This document shows positions 43,488-51,213 of a stretch of DNA of 64,000 nucleotides, in pieces (within the stretch, counting starts at the first letter, position 1; each line of letters opens with the position of its first letter). The stretch lies in NCBI RefSeq assembly GCF_000720725.1, contig NZ_JOCQ01000036.1:1-64000 (forward strand), in the 5' to 3' direction. Source of the stretch: Streptomyces rimosus subsp. rimosus. GTDB taxonomy: Bacteria; Actinomycetota; Actinomycetes; Streptomycetales; Streptomycetaceae. Below the pieces are notes generated by a model, which worked only from the letters and a program-made list of their open reading frames with translations, was not told the DNA's origin and made no database searches. The translations under genes were made by a program, and so were the position numbers.

Positions 43488-44635
43488 CGCCCCAGCTCCG
43501 GCACGTCCAGGCGGCGTCCCTCCGCCGACGACTTCAGCCCCAGTTCAGCGAGCTGCACACCGCGCGCGCCCGCTGCCAGGTCCCAGCGCCAGGGCTCGTC
43601 CCGTACGACGTGGCGCAGAAACAGCTCCCACTGCGCCTTGAAGCCGTTGCCGAAATCCCCATTGTCCGGGACTACCTGCCACTGGTCACGGTAGGAATCG
43701 GTGGTCGGTACGTCCGGGTTCCAGACCGGTTTGGGGGTGGCGGCCCGGTGCTGGACGCGGCATCCGCGCACTCCCGCGACGGCTGAGCCTTCCGTCCCGT
43801 CAACCTGGAACTCGACAAGTTCGTCCCGGTGGACCCGCACCGACCACGAGGAGTTGATCTGTGCGACGATGCCGCCGTCCAGCTGGAAGATGCCGTAGGC
43901 GGCGTCGTCCGCGGTGGCCTCGTACGACTTGCCGTTCTCGTCCCAGCGGCGCGGTACGTGTGTGGTGACCTGCGCTTGTACGGTCCGTACGCACCCGAAG
44001 AGTTCGTGCAGGACGTACTCCCAGTGCGGGAACATGTCGACCGCGATGCCGCCGCCGTCCTCGGCGCGATAGTTCCACGAAGGGCGCTGCGCCGACTGCC
44101 AGTCGCCCTCGAAGACCCAGTAGCCGAACTCGCCCCGTACGGACAGAATGCGGCCGAAGAAGCCGCCCTCGACCAGGCGACGGAGTTTGAGCAGGCCGGG
44201 CAGGAAGAGCTTGTCCTGGACGACACCGTGTTTGACGCCGGCTTCGTCGGCCAGCCGAGCCAGTTCCAGTGCTCCGTCGAGCCCGGTGGCGGTCGGCTTC
44301 TCGCAGTACAAGTGCTTTCCGGCAGCAATCGCATTCTTCACCGCTTCCTCACGGGCAGCGGTGACCTGGGCATCGAAGTAGATGTCGATGCTGTCGTCCG
44401 CGAGCACCGCATCCAGGTCCGTGCTCCAGTGCGCCAGTCCGTGACGCTCGGCCAGTGCCCGCAGCTTGTGCTCTGTACGGCCGACGAGGACCGGCTCAGG
44501 CCAGATCACTGTGCCGTCGCCGAGGTCCAGGCCGCCTTGTTCCTGCAGCGCAAGGATGGAGCGGACCAGATGCTGGCGGTAGCCCATGCGCCCGGTCACA
44601 CCGTTCATGGCGATGCGTACGGTCTTGCGTGTCAC
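43484..44635 (-). CDS. Gfo/Idh/MocA family oxidoreductase
   Basis: This 383-residue NAD(P)-dependent sugar dehydrogenase begins at a GTG with AGAAGG upstream. It reads VRIAMNGVTGRMGYRQHLVRS, an unusual dinucleotide loop in which GVTGRMG replaces the usual GxGxxG, then HLYCEKPTATG with the catalytic Lys. The substrate domain has EDGGGIAVDMFPHWEYVLHELFG, where Asp and His bind the sugar. It is first in an operon with DUF993 and a TIM-barrel isomerase, and its promoter contains the operator shared with the divergent LacI gene. Substrate unknown. Confidence 0.87.
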   Translation of the reverse strand: MTRKTVRIAMNGVTGRMGYRQHLVRSILALQEQGGLDLGDGTVIWPEPVLVGRTEHKLRALAERHGLAHWSTDLDAVLADDSIDIYFDAQVTAAREEAVKNAIAAGKHLYCEKPTATGLDGALELARLADEAGVKHGVVQDKLFLPGLLKLRRLVEGGFFGRILSVRGEFGYWVFEGDWQSAQRPSWNYRAEDGGGIAVDMFPHWEYVLHELFGCVRTVQAQVTTHVPRRWDENGKSYEATADDAAYGIFQLDGGIVAQINSSWSVRVHRDELVEFQVDGTEGSAVAGVRGCRVQHRAATPKPVWNPDVPTTDSYRDQWQVVPDNGDFGNGFKAQWELFLRHVVRDEPWRWDLAAGARGVQLAELGLKSSAEGRRLDVPELGR

Positions 44636-44755
44636 GGCCCGGCCCTTCTGGAGAACTCGGCTCGCGCGACGGGCGCGATGCGGGCACCGGGCGCGCACGG
44701 CGAGCGGACGACAACGGTGAGCAGGACGGCAGCGAGCGCGCATCCGAAACGCGTA

Positions 44756-44767
44756 GCAAGCGCTTTC
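44756..44767. promoter_or_regulatory. LacI-type operator in divergent promoter
   Basis: GCAAGCGCTTTC contains the palindromic AAGCGCTT core (44758-44765) of LacI-family operators. It lies in the 200-base gap between the leftward oxidoreductase operon and the rightward LacI gene, so the regulator probably controls the operon and itself from here. Confidence 0.75.
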
Positions 44768-44835
44768 TATCGCGAGAGAAGCTAGCCTGCGGCGCAAGGC
44801 AGGGACAAGAGGCACGACATGGGGTGGGGCGATCG

Positions 44836-46056
44836 ATGGCAGTGACGCTGGCGGATGTCGCGGCGCGGGCGGGGGTCTCGACGGCGACCGTCTCGCGCGT
44901 GCTGAGCGGCAACTACCCGGTTGCCGAGAACACCCGCGCCCGGGTGCTGCGCGCCGTGGCAGACCTGGAATACGTGGTCAACGGCCCGGCCAGCGCGCTG
45001 GCAGCCGCTACTTCCGACCTGGTGGGCATCCTCGTCAACGACATCGCCGACCCGTTCTTCGGAATCATCGCCTCGGCCGTGCAGTCCGAGATGAGCGCTG
45101 GTACGGGACAGCACATCGGCAGCGGGACGAACCCCCGAACGGGTGACAGCGGCACGCGCCGTCGCCCGGGTGCCGGCCCCGCGCTCGTACCGGCCGGTGA
45201 AAAACTGGCCGTGGTCTGCAACACCGGAGGCTCCCCGGAGCGTGAGCTGACGTACCTCACGCTGCTCCAGCGCCAACGCGCGGCCGCCGTCGTACTGACC
45301 GGCGGCGCGGTGGAGGACGCCGGTCACGCCGCGGCCGTGACCGCCGCGCTGAGGCGCCTGGCCGCGGCCGGCACCCGGGTGGTGCTGTGCGGCCGCCCGC
45401 CCCTGGGCCCGGAGGCCGATGCCCGGAAGCCCAAGGCGACCGCTGGGCCTCGTACCGACCTGGAGGCGCGAATCCTCCAGCGCGCCATCCGGAAAGTCCC
45501 CACCGCCCCCTCCCCCATCACCCTCGCCTTCGACAACCGCGGCGGTGCCCAGCGGCTCACCGAGCACCTGATTTCGCTCGGGCACCGGCACATCGGCTAC
45601 ATTGCCGGGCCCGTCGGCCGTACCACCACCCGCCACCGCCTGGAGGGCCACCGCGCCGCCCTCACCGCGCACGACATCCCGGACCCGGCCCACCGCACCG
45701 TCCACGGCGCCTACGACCGCGCCGCCGGTTACGACGCCGCGCTGGAACTACTTCGTCGCGACCCAGCTTTGACAGCTGTCATCGCGGCCAACGACACCGC
45801 TGCGCTCGGCGTGTGCGCCGCCCTGCGCGACCGCGGGCTGCGGGTACCCGGCGACATCTCCGTGGCGGGCTTCGACGACCTGCCGTTCAGCGCGGATGCC
45901 GCCCCGGCTCTCACCACCGTACGGCTGCCGCTCCAGGAAGCCGGCGCGCGAGCCGGACGGCTGGCGACGGGGCGCGAGACGCCTCCTCCAGGAGAAATCG
46001 CCACTCTTTGCGGGGACTTGATGGTGCGCGAATCGACTTCTTCTCCCTACTCTTGA
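44836..46056 (+). CDS. LacI family transcriptional regulator
   Basis: The 406-residue repressor has an N-terminal LacI helix-turn-helix (VTLADVAARAGVSTATVSRVLSG) and a hinge with NGPASALAAATSDLVGILV. The periplasmic-binding-like domain includes ITLAFDNRGGAQRLTEHLISLGHRHIGYIAG and VPGDISVAGFDDLPFS. It is about 60 residues longer than usual because of two inserts: a Gly/Arg/Pro-rich one near residues 88-112 (TGQHIGSGTNPRTGDSGTRR) and a charged one near 194-230. It is expected to sense a sugar handled by the divergent operon. Confidence 0.88.
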   Translation: MAVTLADVAARAGVSTATVSRVLSGNYPVAENTRARVLRAVADLEYVVNGPASALAAATSDLVGILVNDIADPFFGIIASAVQSEMSAGTGQHIGSGTNPRTGDSGTRRRPGAGPALVPAGEKLAVVCNTGGSPERELTYLTLLQRQRAAAVVLTGGAVEDAGHAAAVTAALRRLAAAGTRVVLCGRPPLGPEADARKPKATAGPRTDLEARILQRAIRKVPTAPSPITLAFDNRGGAQRLTEHLISLGHRHIGYIAGPVGRTTTRHRLEGHRAALTAHDIPDPAHRTVHGAYDRAAGYDAALELLRRDPALTAVIAANDTAALGVCAALRDRGLRVPGDISVAGFDDLPFSADAAPALTTVRLPLQEAGARAGRLATGRETPPPGEIATLCGDLMVRESTSSPYS

Positions 46057-46080
46057 CTCAGTCAACCTTGACTGGGTCAA
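46053..46080 (+). promoter_or_regulatory. Tandem TTGAC palindromes before MarR-GNAT gene
   Basis: TTGACTCAGTCAA (46053-46065) and TTGACTGGGTCAA (46068-46080) are two 13-base inverted repeats 15 bases apart, 20 bases before the MarR-GNAT start. They overlap the LacI stop codon. Spacing and symmetry fit autoregulation by the MarR domain. Confidence 0.7.
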
Positions 46081-46099
46081 CGGTAAGGCGGGGAGCGCC

Positions 46100-47059
46100 A
46101 TGACAGGGCGAGAGGTCCAGCGGGTCCGCAGCTTCAACCGCTTCTACACGAACCTCATAGGCGCCCTCGACTACGGCCGTCACCTCTACACCCCGTACAC
46201 CCTCACCGAAGCCCGCGTCCTGTACGAGATCTCCCACGGTCACCGCGTGGACGCCGCCGACCTGCGCAGTGCGCTCTCCCTGGACGCGGGTTACCTCAGC
46301 AGGCTGCTCACCAGGTTCGAGGAGAGCGGGCTGATCACCCGCGGCCCCTCGGAGCGGGACGGCCGACGGCAGCGCATCACCCTCACCGAACACGGCCGCG
46401 CGGCCGCGGATCTCCTGGAGGAGCGATCGCGCGACTCCGCGGGGACGCTTCTCAGGCACCTTTCCGCTCCCGACCGAGCGCGGTTGCTGAATGCGATGAC
46501 GGCCATACGGGGACTGCTCGGCGATGCGGCGGAGCGGTCGGCGCCCGTGTTGCGGCTGCGTGGCCCCGAACCCGGTGATCTCGGCTGGATGGTGCAGCGC
46601 AACGCCGACCTGTATGCGCGGGAGTACGGCTTCGACCTCAGTTACGAAGCGCTGGTGGCTCGGATCGTCGCCGAGTACGCCGAGCATTACGACCCGCTGT
46701 GGGACCGCACGTGGATCGCCGAGCTGGGCGGCGAACGGGTCGGCGCGGTCATGTGCGTACGGGACGGGATCGCAGCGGTGCCCCGGGAGACGAACGGGGC
46801 ACCGCCGCGTACGGCCCGGCTGCGGCTTCTCCTCGTCGAGCCGGAGGCGCGCGGACGCGGCGTCGGTCAGGCCCTCGTCACCGCTTGTGTCGGATTCGCC
46901 CGCGAGAACGGTTACCGCGAGCTGGTGCTGTGGACGAACTCCGTACTGAGTGCGGCACGCGTCCTGTACGAGCGGGCCGGCTTCGAGCTGACCGCGGAGA
47001 AGCCGCACCGCAGTTTCGGTAGGGAGCTTGTCGGTCAGGACTGGCGTTTGCCGCTCTGA
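46100..47059 (+). CDS. MarR-GNAT fusion: regulator with acetyltransferase domain
   Basis: The 319-residue protein has a MarR winged helix-turn-helix at residues 1-145 (LTEARVLYEISHGHRVDAADL, LSLDAGYLSRLLTRFEESGLITR, and the wing SERDGRRQRITLTEHG) and a GNAT domain at about 150-319 (LLLVEPEARGRGVGQALVTACVGFA, ARVLYERAGFEL). Such two-domain proteins are widespread but poorly studied; the acetyltransferase may respond to or modify the same ligand. GGGGAG lies before the ATG, and tandem palindromes precede it. Confidence 0.9.
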   Translation: MTGREVQRVRSFNRFYTNLIGALDYGRHLYTPYTLTEARVLYEISHGHRVDAADLRSALSLDAGYLSRLLTRFEESGLITRGPSERDGRRQRITLTEHGRAAADLLEERSRDSAGTLLRHLSAPDRARLLNAMTAIRGLLGDAAERSAPVLRLRGPEPGDLGWMVQRNADLYAREYGFDLSYEALVARIVAEYAEHYDPLWDRTWIAELGGERVGAVMCVRDGIAAVPRETNGAPPRTARLRLLLVEPEARGRGVGQALVTACVGFARENGYRELVLWTNSVLSAARVLYERAGFELTAEKPHRSFGRELVGQDWRLPL

Positions 47060-47070
47060 TCTGTGTTCAC

Positions 47071-47898
47071 ATGGTTCTCATGAGCGATATGCGATATGCG
47101 TTCTCGACACTCGGAGTGCCCGGGATGCCGGTGGGCGAGGTCGTGCGGCTGGCGGCCGGCGCCGGATTCGGCGGGGTGGAGCTGCGGGCTCATCCCGAGG
47201 AACAGGTGCATCCGCGCATCGGCCTGCGGGAACGGGCCGCGGTGCGTGAGCAGTTCGCCGAGGCCGGGGTGGAGATCCTCGCGGTGTCCGGGTACGCACG
47301 GGTGGCAGCCGCCCATGACGAACGCGGGGAGGAGGAGCTGGCGGCGGAGCTGACCGAGCTGGTCGTGCTCGCTTCGGACCTGGGTGCGCAGTTCGTGCGG
47401 GTGTTCCCCGGCGGTGGTGACCGGCCCGTCGGCGAGGCCGATGCGGACGCGGCCCGGCACCTGGCCGCGGTCGCGCCGTTCGCGGCCGAGCGGGACGTGC
47501 GCGTCCTCCTGGAGACGCACGACTCGCATCCCCGGGGCGCCGACGCGGCACGCGTACTGGGCCCCGTGGGCCACCGGAACATCGGTGCGCTGTGGGACGT
47601 GCTCCACCCGTGGCTCGCCGACGAGGACCCGGTCGACACGTACGCCGGTCTCGCCCCGTATCTCGGCTTTGTACAGGTCAAGGATGTCGTCTCCACCGAG
47701 GACACCGCTCCGCTGCCGCTCGGCGCCGGCACGGTTCCGCTGGCCGACTGCATCGGCGCGCTCGCCCGCGCGCAGTGGGGCGGCTGGCTGTGCTGGGAGT
47801 ACGAGAAGCGCTGGTATCCACGAGCCGCCGAACTGCCCGGACTGCTCAGCGCGGGACGCGAGCACTTGGAGCAGCTGGTGGCGTCGGCGACCTCCTGA
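47071..47898 (+). CDS. Sugar phosphate isomerase/epimerase (TIM barrel)
   Basis: This 275-residue barrel, another AP-endonuclease-2 superfamily member, begins MRYAFSTLGVPGMPVGEVVRLA after a short lead. Possible metal ligands lie in GVELRAHPEEQ, RVLLETHDSHP, ALWDVLHPW and GFVQVKDVV, with WLCWEYEKRWYP near the end. It starts only 12 bases after the MarR-GNAT stop, so the two are probably cotranscribed. There are three ATG choices (47071, 47083, 47092) and none has a good ribosome site. Substrate unknown; it may join the nearby Gfo/DUF993 pathway. Confidence 0.85.
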   Translation: MVLMSDMRYAFSTLGVPGMPVGEVVRLAAGAGFGGVELRAHPEEQVHPRIGLRERAAVREQFAEAGVEILAVSGYARVAAAHDERGEEELAAELTELVVLASDLGAQFVRVFPGGGDRPVGEADADAARHLAAVAPFAAERDVRVLLETHDSHPRGADAARVLGPVGHRNIGALWDVLHPWLADEDPVDTYAGLAPYLGFVQVKDVVSTEDTAPLPLGAGTVPLADCIGALARAQWGGWLCWEYEKRWYPRAAELPGLLSAGREHLEQLVASATS

Positions 47899-48442
47899 AA
47901 GCTTCCATTCAGAGTGTTGCCTGGCGTATGTGCGGCTGCAAGGCGCCGAGGCGTGCGCCAGGCCGTACGCACATACGCCCCGCTGCGATGCCGTCGGCAT
48001 CCTTGTCCGGGAGGCCCGAGGCCGCCTCAAGAACACATCCCGCCCACATCCGTACCATTTCCCGTATTCGCGTCGAACCGGGGAACCCACCCGGGCCGCC
48101 GACCGTCAAAACGGTGTGCTGTGTGACCCCGCAGAGCGGTGTCGGCCTCGCTGCTGGCTGCGTTGCTGACCACCCTCTCCGCCGCCTGCGGCCGGCAGCA
48201 CCCGCCACCGGTGCACCCCCCTCCAACGCGCCGGTGGCGGATCACTGCTCGGCGCGCGCCCGTGCCCGGCCGCACAGCGGCTTACGCGCCTTCCTTCTTC
48301 CTCCGCGTCGCCAGTTCCCCCGACTGGCAGAGCCGTTGAGCATTGACCGGCAATACTTTTCCGACTATCCGTGACTTCTTGGAAGTTTCCTTCACACCGC
48401 CGGGGCAGCACTCGGCGAGGAGACACTCCGGAAGGAGCGCAG
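47899..48442. other. Intergenic region before the GH3 gene
   Basis: No gene is convincing in these 544 bases. Reading frames here lack ribosome sites and have shuffled Arg/Pro-rich composition. The last 90 bases are lower in GC (TTGACCGGCAATAC, TTCTTGGAAGTTTCC) and probably hold the promoter of the GH3 gene, and GGAAGGAG is its ribosome site. Confidence 0.5.
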
Positions 48443-50272
48443 ATGCACTCCAGACGTACCGTCCTGACCACCGCCGCAGCCGCCGCCTGTGCCATGGGTA
48501 CGGGCGGCGGCGTCGTTCATGCCGCCACCTCCGGCACCTCCGGCTCACGCGTCACCGGTGCCGTCGCCCGTAACCGCGTGGCCCGGCTCATCTCGCGGAT
48601 GAGTCTGGAGGAAAAAGTCGGGCAGCTCTTCGTGATGCGGGTCTACGGACATTCCGCGACCGACCCCGACCCGGCCGACGCCGAGGCCAACCGCAAGGAG
48701 ATGGGGGTCTCCAACGCTGCCGAGCTGATCGTCAAGTACCACCTCGGCGGCATCATCTATTTCGGCTGGGCCCACAACACCCGTGAGCCACACCAGATCG
48801 CCGACCTCTCGAACGGCATCCAGCGGGCCGCCGCCGCACAGCGCGTCCCCGTGCCGCTGCTGATCTCCACCGACCAGGAGCACGGGATAGTGGCCCGGAT
48901 CGGCGCGCCCGCCACGCTCTTCCCCGGCGCGATGGCGCTGGGCGCCGGCCGCTCGCGCGAGGACGCCCGTACGGCCGGCCGGATCGCCGGCGAGGAGCTG
49001 TACGCGATGGGAGTCCGGCAGGACTACGCGCCGGTCGCCGACGTCAATGTCAACGCCGCGAACCCGGTGATCGGCGTACGGTCCTTCGGATCGGTCCCGG
49101 AAGCGGTGGCGCGGCTGGTCACCGCCCAGGTACGGGGCTACCAGAGCGCGGGGGTCGCCGCGACGGCCAAGCACTTCCCCGGGCACGGCGACACCGACAC
49201 CGACAGCCACGTCGGCCTGCCCACGATTCGCCACACGGCCGAGGAGTGGGAGCGGCTGGACGCCCCGCCGTTCCGGGCCGCCATCGAGGCCGGCATCGAT
49301 TCGATCATGACCGCGCACATCGTCGTCCCGGCCTTCGACGCGAGCGGCGACCCGGCCACGCTGTCCCGTCCGATCCTCACCGGCATCCTGCGCGAACGCC
49401 TCGGTTACGACGGCGTGGTGGTGACCGACTCGCTCGGCATGGAAGGCGTACGGACCAAGTACGGTGACGAGCGCGTGCCGGTGCTCGCGCTCAAGGCCGG
49501 CGTCGATCAGTTGCTCAATCCGCCCGACATCGCCGTGGCTTTCGCCGGCGTGCTGAAGGCTGTGCGGACGGGTGAGCTGACCGAGGAAGCCATCGACGAG
49601 AAGCTGCTGCGCATCTTGCGGCTCAAGGAGCGGCGCGGTCTGTTCGACGATCCGTACACGACACACCGCGCAGTGGACCGTACGGTCGGGACGCGGCGGC
49701 ACCTGGCCACGGCGGACCGGATCGCCGACCGCACCACGACGCTGCTCGTCAACGACGGCGGTCTGCTGCCCCTGTCCCGGCGCGCGCAGCGGCGGCTGCT
49801 GGTCGTCGGCGCCGATCCGGCGTCGCCGTCCGGGACCGGCGGGCCGCCCACCAAGGTGCTTGCGGAAACCTTCAACCAACTGGGGTTCACGGCCACCGCC
49901 TTCTCCACCGGTACCGCGCCCACCCGCGAACAGATCGGCCAGGCGGTGGCTGCGCTGGAGCAAGGGGACGCGGTGGTCGTGGCGACGTACAACGTCACGG
50001 CCACGTCGTCGCAGCGCGCCCTCGTCGACGCGCTGCTGGCCACCGGCAAACCGGTCGTGCAGCTGGCCGTCCGCAACCCGTACGACATCGCGCACCTGCC
50101 GGGCGTACGGGCAGGTCTGGCCGCTTACTCGTGGACGGACGTGGAACTGCGGGCCGCCGCACGCGTGATCGCCGGCCGACGCGACCCGGAGGGGAAGCTG
50201 CCGGTCCCGGTGATGCGTGCCGACGCGCCGGGCACGGTGCTCCACCCGGTCGGGTACGGCCTGTCGTATTGA
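48443..50272 (+). CDS. Secreted GH3 glycosidase, probable beta-N-acetylhexosaminidase
   Basis: The 609-residue enzyme has a twin-arginine signal (MHSRRTVLTTAAAAACAMG, cut near HAA-TS), so it is exported folded. The GH3 catalytic domain shows MSLEEKVGQLFVMRVYG, ISTDQEHGIVARI, the loop KHFPGHGDTDTDSH, which in NagZ-type enzymes carries the acid/base His, and VVVTDSLGMEGV with the nucleophile Asp near residue 330. A C-terminal GH3 domain follows (about 420-609). The KHFPGHG loop points to N-acetylglucosamine release from wall or chitin fragments. GGAAGGAG precedes the ATG. Confidence 0.9.
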   Translation: MHSRRTVLTTAAAAACAMGTGGGVVHAATSGTSGSRVTGAVARNRVARLISRMSLEEKVGQLFVMRVYGHSATDPDPADAEANRKEMGVSNAAELIVKYHLGGIIYFGWAHNTREPHQIADLSNGIQRAAAAQRVPVPLLISTDQEHGIVARIGAPATLFPGAMALGAGRSREDARTAGRIAGEELYAMGVRQDYAPVADVNVNAANPVIGVRSFGSVPEAVARLVTAQVRGYQSAGVAATAKHFPGHGDTDTDSHVGLPTIRHTAEEWERLDAPPFRAAIEAGIDSIMTAHIVVPAFDASGDPATLSRPILTGILRERLGYDGVVVTDSLGMEGVRTKYGDERVPVLALKAGVDQLLNPPDIAVAFAGVLKAVRTGELTEEAIDEKLLRILRLKERRGLFDDPYTTHRAVDRTVGTRRHLATADRIADRTTTLLVNDGGLLPLSRRAQRRLLVVGADPASPSGTGGPPTKVLAETFNQLGFTATAFSTGTAPTREQIGQAVAALEQGDAVVVATYNVTATSSQRALVDALLATGKPVVQLAVRNPYDIAHLPGVRAGLAAYSWTDVELRAAARVIAGRRDPEGKLPVPVMRADAPGTVLHPVGYGLSY

Positions 50273-50492
50273 GCAGCTGAACGGAACGGGGGCAACGGCC
50301 GTACGGGGTGCCGGATGCGGAATCTCGTACGGCTCCCGCGCTTCCCTCGTACGGCCGGTGTACCGCCGGACCCGGAGCAGTTCGTACTGCGCGCCCCGTA
50401 CCCCGTGCGCAATGCGTCCGTTACGCCTGGCGTGCTCCCGAATGCACGGGACACGCTGGTCCGTACGCACCGGGGGGACACAGGGGGCCGCG

Positions 50493-51116
50493 ATGCGCGG
50501 GTTCAGGCGGTACGGCGGCGGGGCGCTGGGCTGTGCGGTGGCGTTGCTGCTCACGGCGCTGCCCGCCTGTCAGCGTGGAGGCGGCGCGGTTGCCGACAGG
50601 AACGGCGGCGCGATGGCCTCGTCGCCTTCGCCGACAGCAACGTTCCTCGCCCGCGGTACGTGCAGCACTCGCGGACGCACCGTCTTCCATCAGGTGTCCT
50701 GCCGTAGCGAGAAGGCCGCGGCTCTGGTGCTGACCCGGTACGACGGGCCGCAGGCTCAGGGGCCGCTGTGCCCGGAGCGTACGGACTTCGTCCTGCACAT
50801 CAGCGAACACCGGCCGTCCTCCGACGAGGACGGCGACGGTGCGGTACCGCAGGGGTACGCGTGCATGCGCAACCTGGAGGCGCCGCATCCCGGCGACCCG
50901 GGCGGGGGCGGCGGCCCGCGCACCATCGTCGGCGACTGCCTCAGCCGGCTGCGGCAGGGCGAGGTGAAAGAAACCGCTTGCGACGGAACGGGACCCCGCG
51001 CGCCGCGGTACCGGGTAACGGCCGCAGTGCGCGCCCGCGCGTCCTGTCCGGCCGACACAGAAATGTACGTACAACTAGGCGGCGGGGCACCGATCGGGTG
51101 CGCCCGCCGCCTGTAG
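50493..51116 (+). CDS. Putative lipoprotein of unknown function
   Basis: No family is recognised. The 207-residue product begins with a signal that ends in a lipobox (ALLLTALPACQ, Cys near residue 26), so it is probably lipid-anchored outside the membrane. The mature part has a low-complexity linker and then a globular region with six Cys: RGTCSTRGRTVFHQVSCRS, GPLCPERTDFVLHIS, YACMRNL, VGDCLSRLRQGEVKETACDG, RASCPADTEMYV and a final CARRL. Regular Cys suggest three or more disulfides. It lies 220 bases after the GH3 gene. Confidence 0.75.
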   Translation: MRGFRRYGGGALGCAVALLLTALPACQRGGGAVADRNGGAMASSPSPTATFLARGTCSTRGRTVFHQVSCRSEKAAALVLTRYDGPQAQGPLCPERTDFVLHISEHRPSSDEDGDGAVPQGYACMRNLEAPHPGDPGGGGGPRTIVGDCLSRLRQGEVKETACDGTGPRAPRYRVTAAVRARASCPADTEMYVQLGGGAPIGCARRL

Positions 51117-51213
51117 TCCACCCGGACCGGAGAAGGGCGCGGCTCCGCGGAACAGCGCGCTCCCGGCCCGGCACCGGCGGCCCTCGTCGGGCCGGCCGGT
51201 CAGCCGTTCCGCG

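Noticed and set aside
47899..48442. Minus-strand frames of about 80-130 codons before the GH3 gene
   Set aside because: They lack ribosome sites and recognisable domains, and overlap the GH3 promoter.
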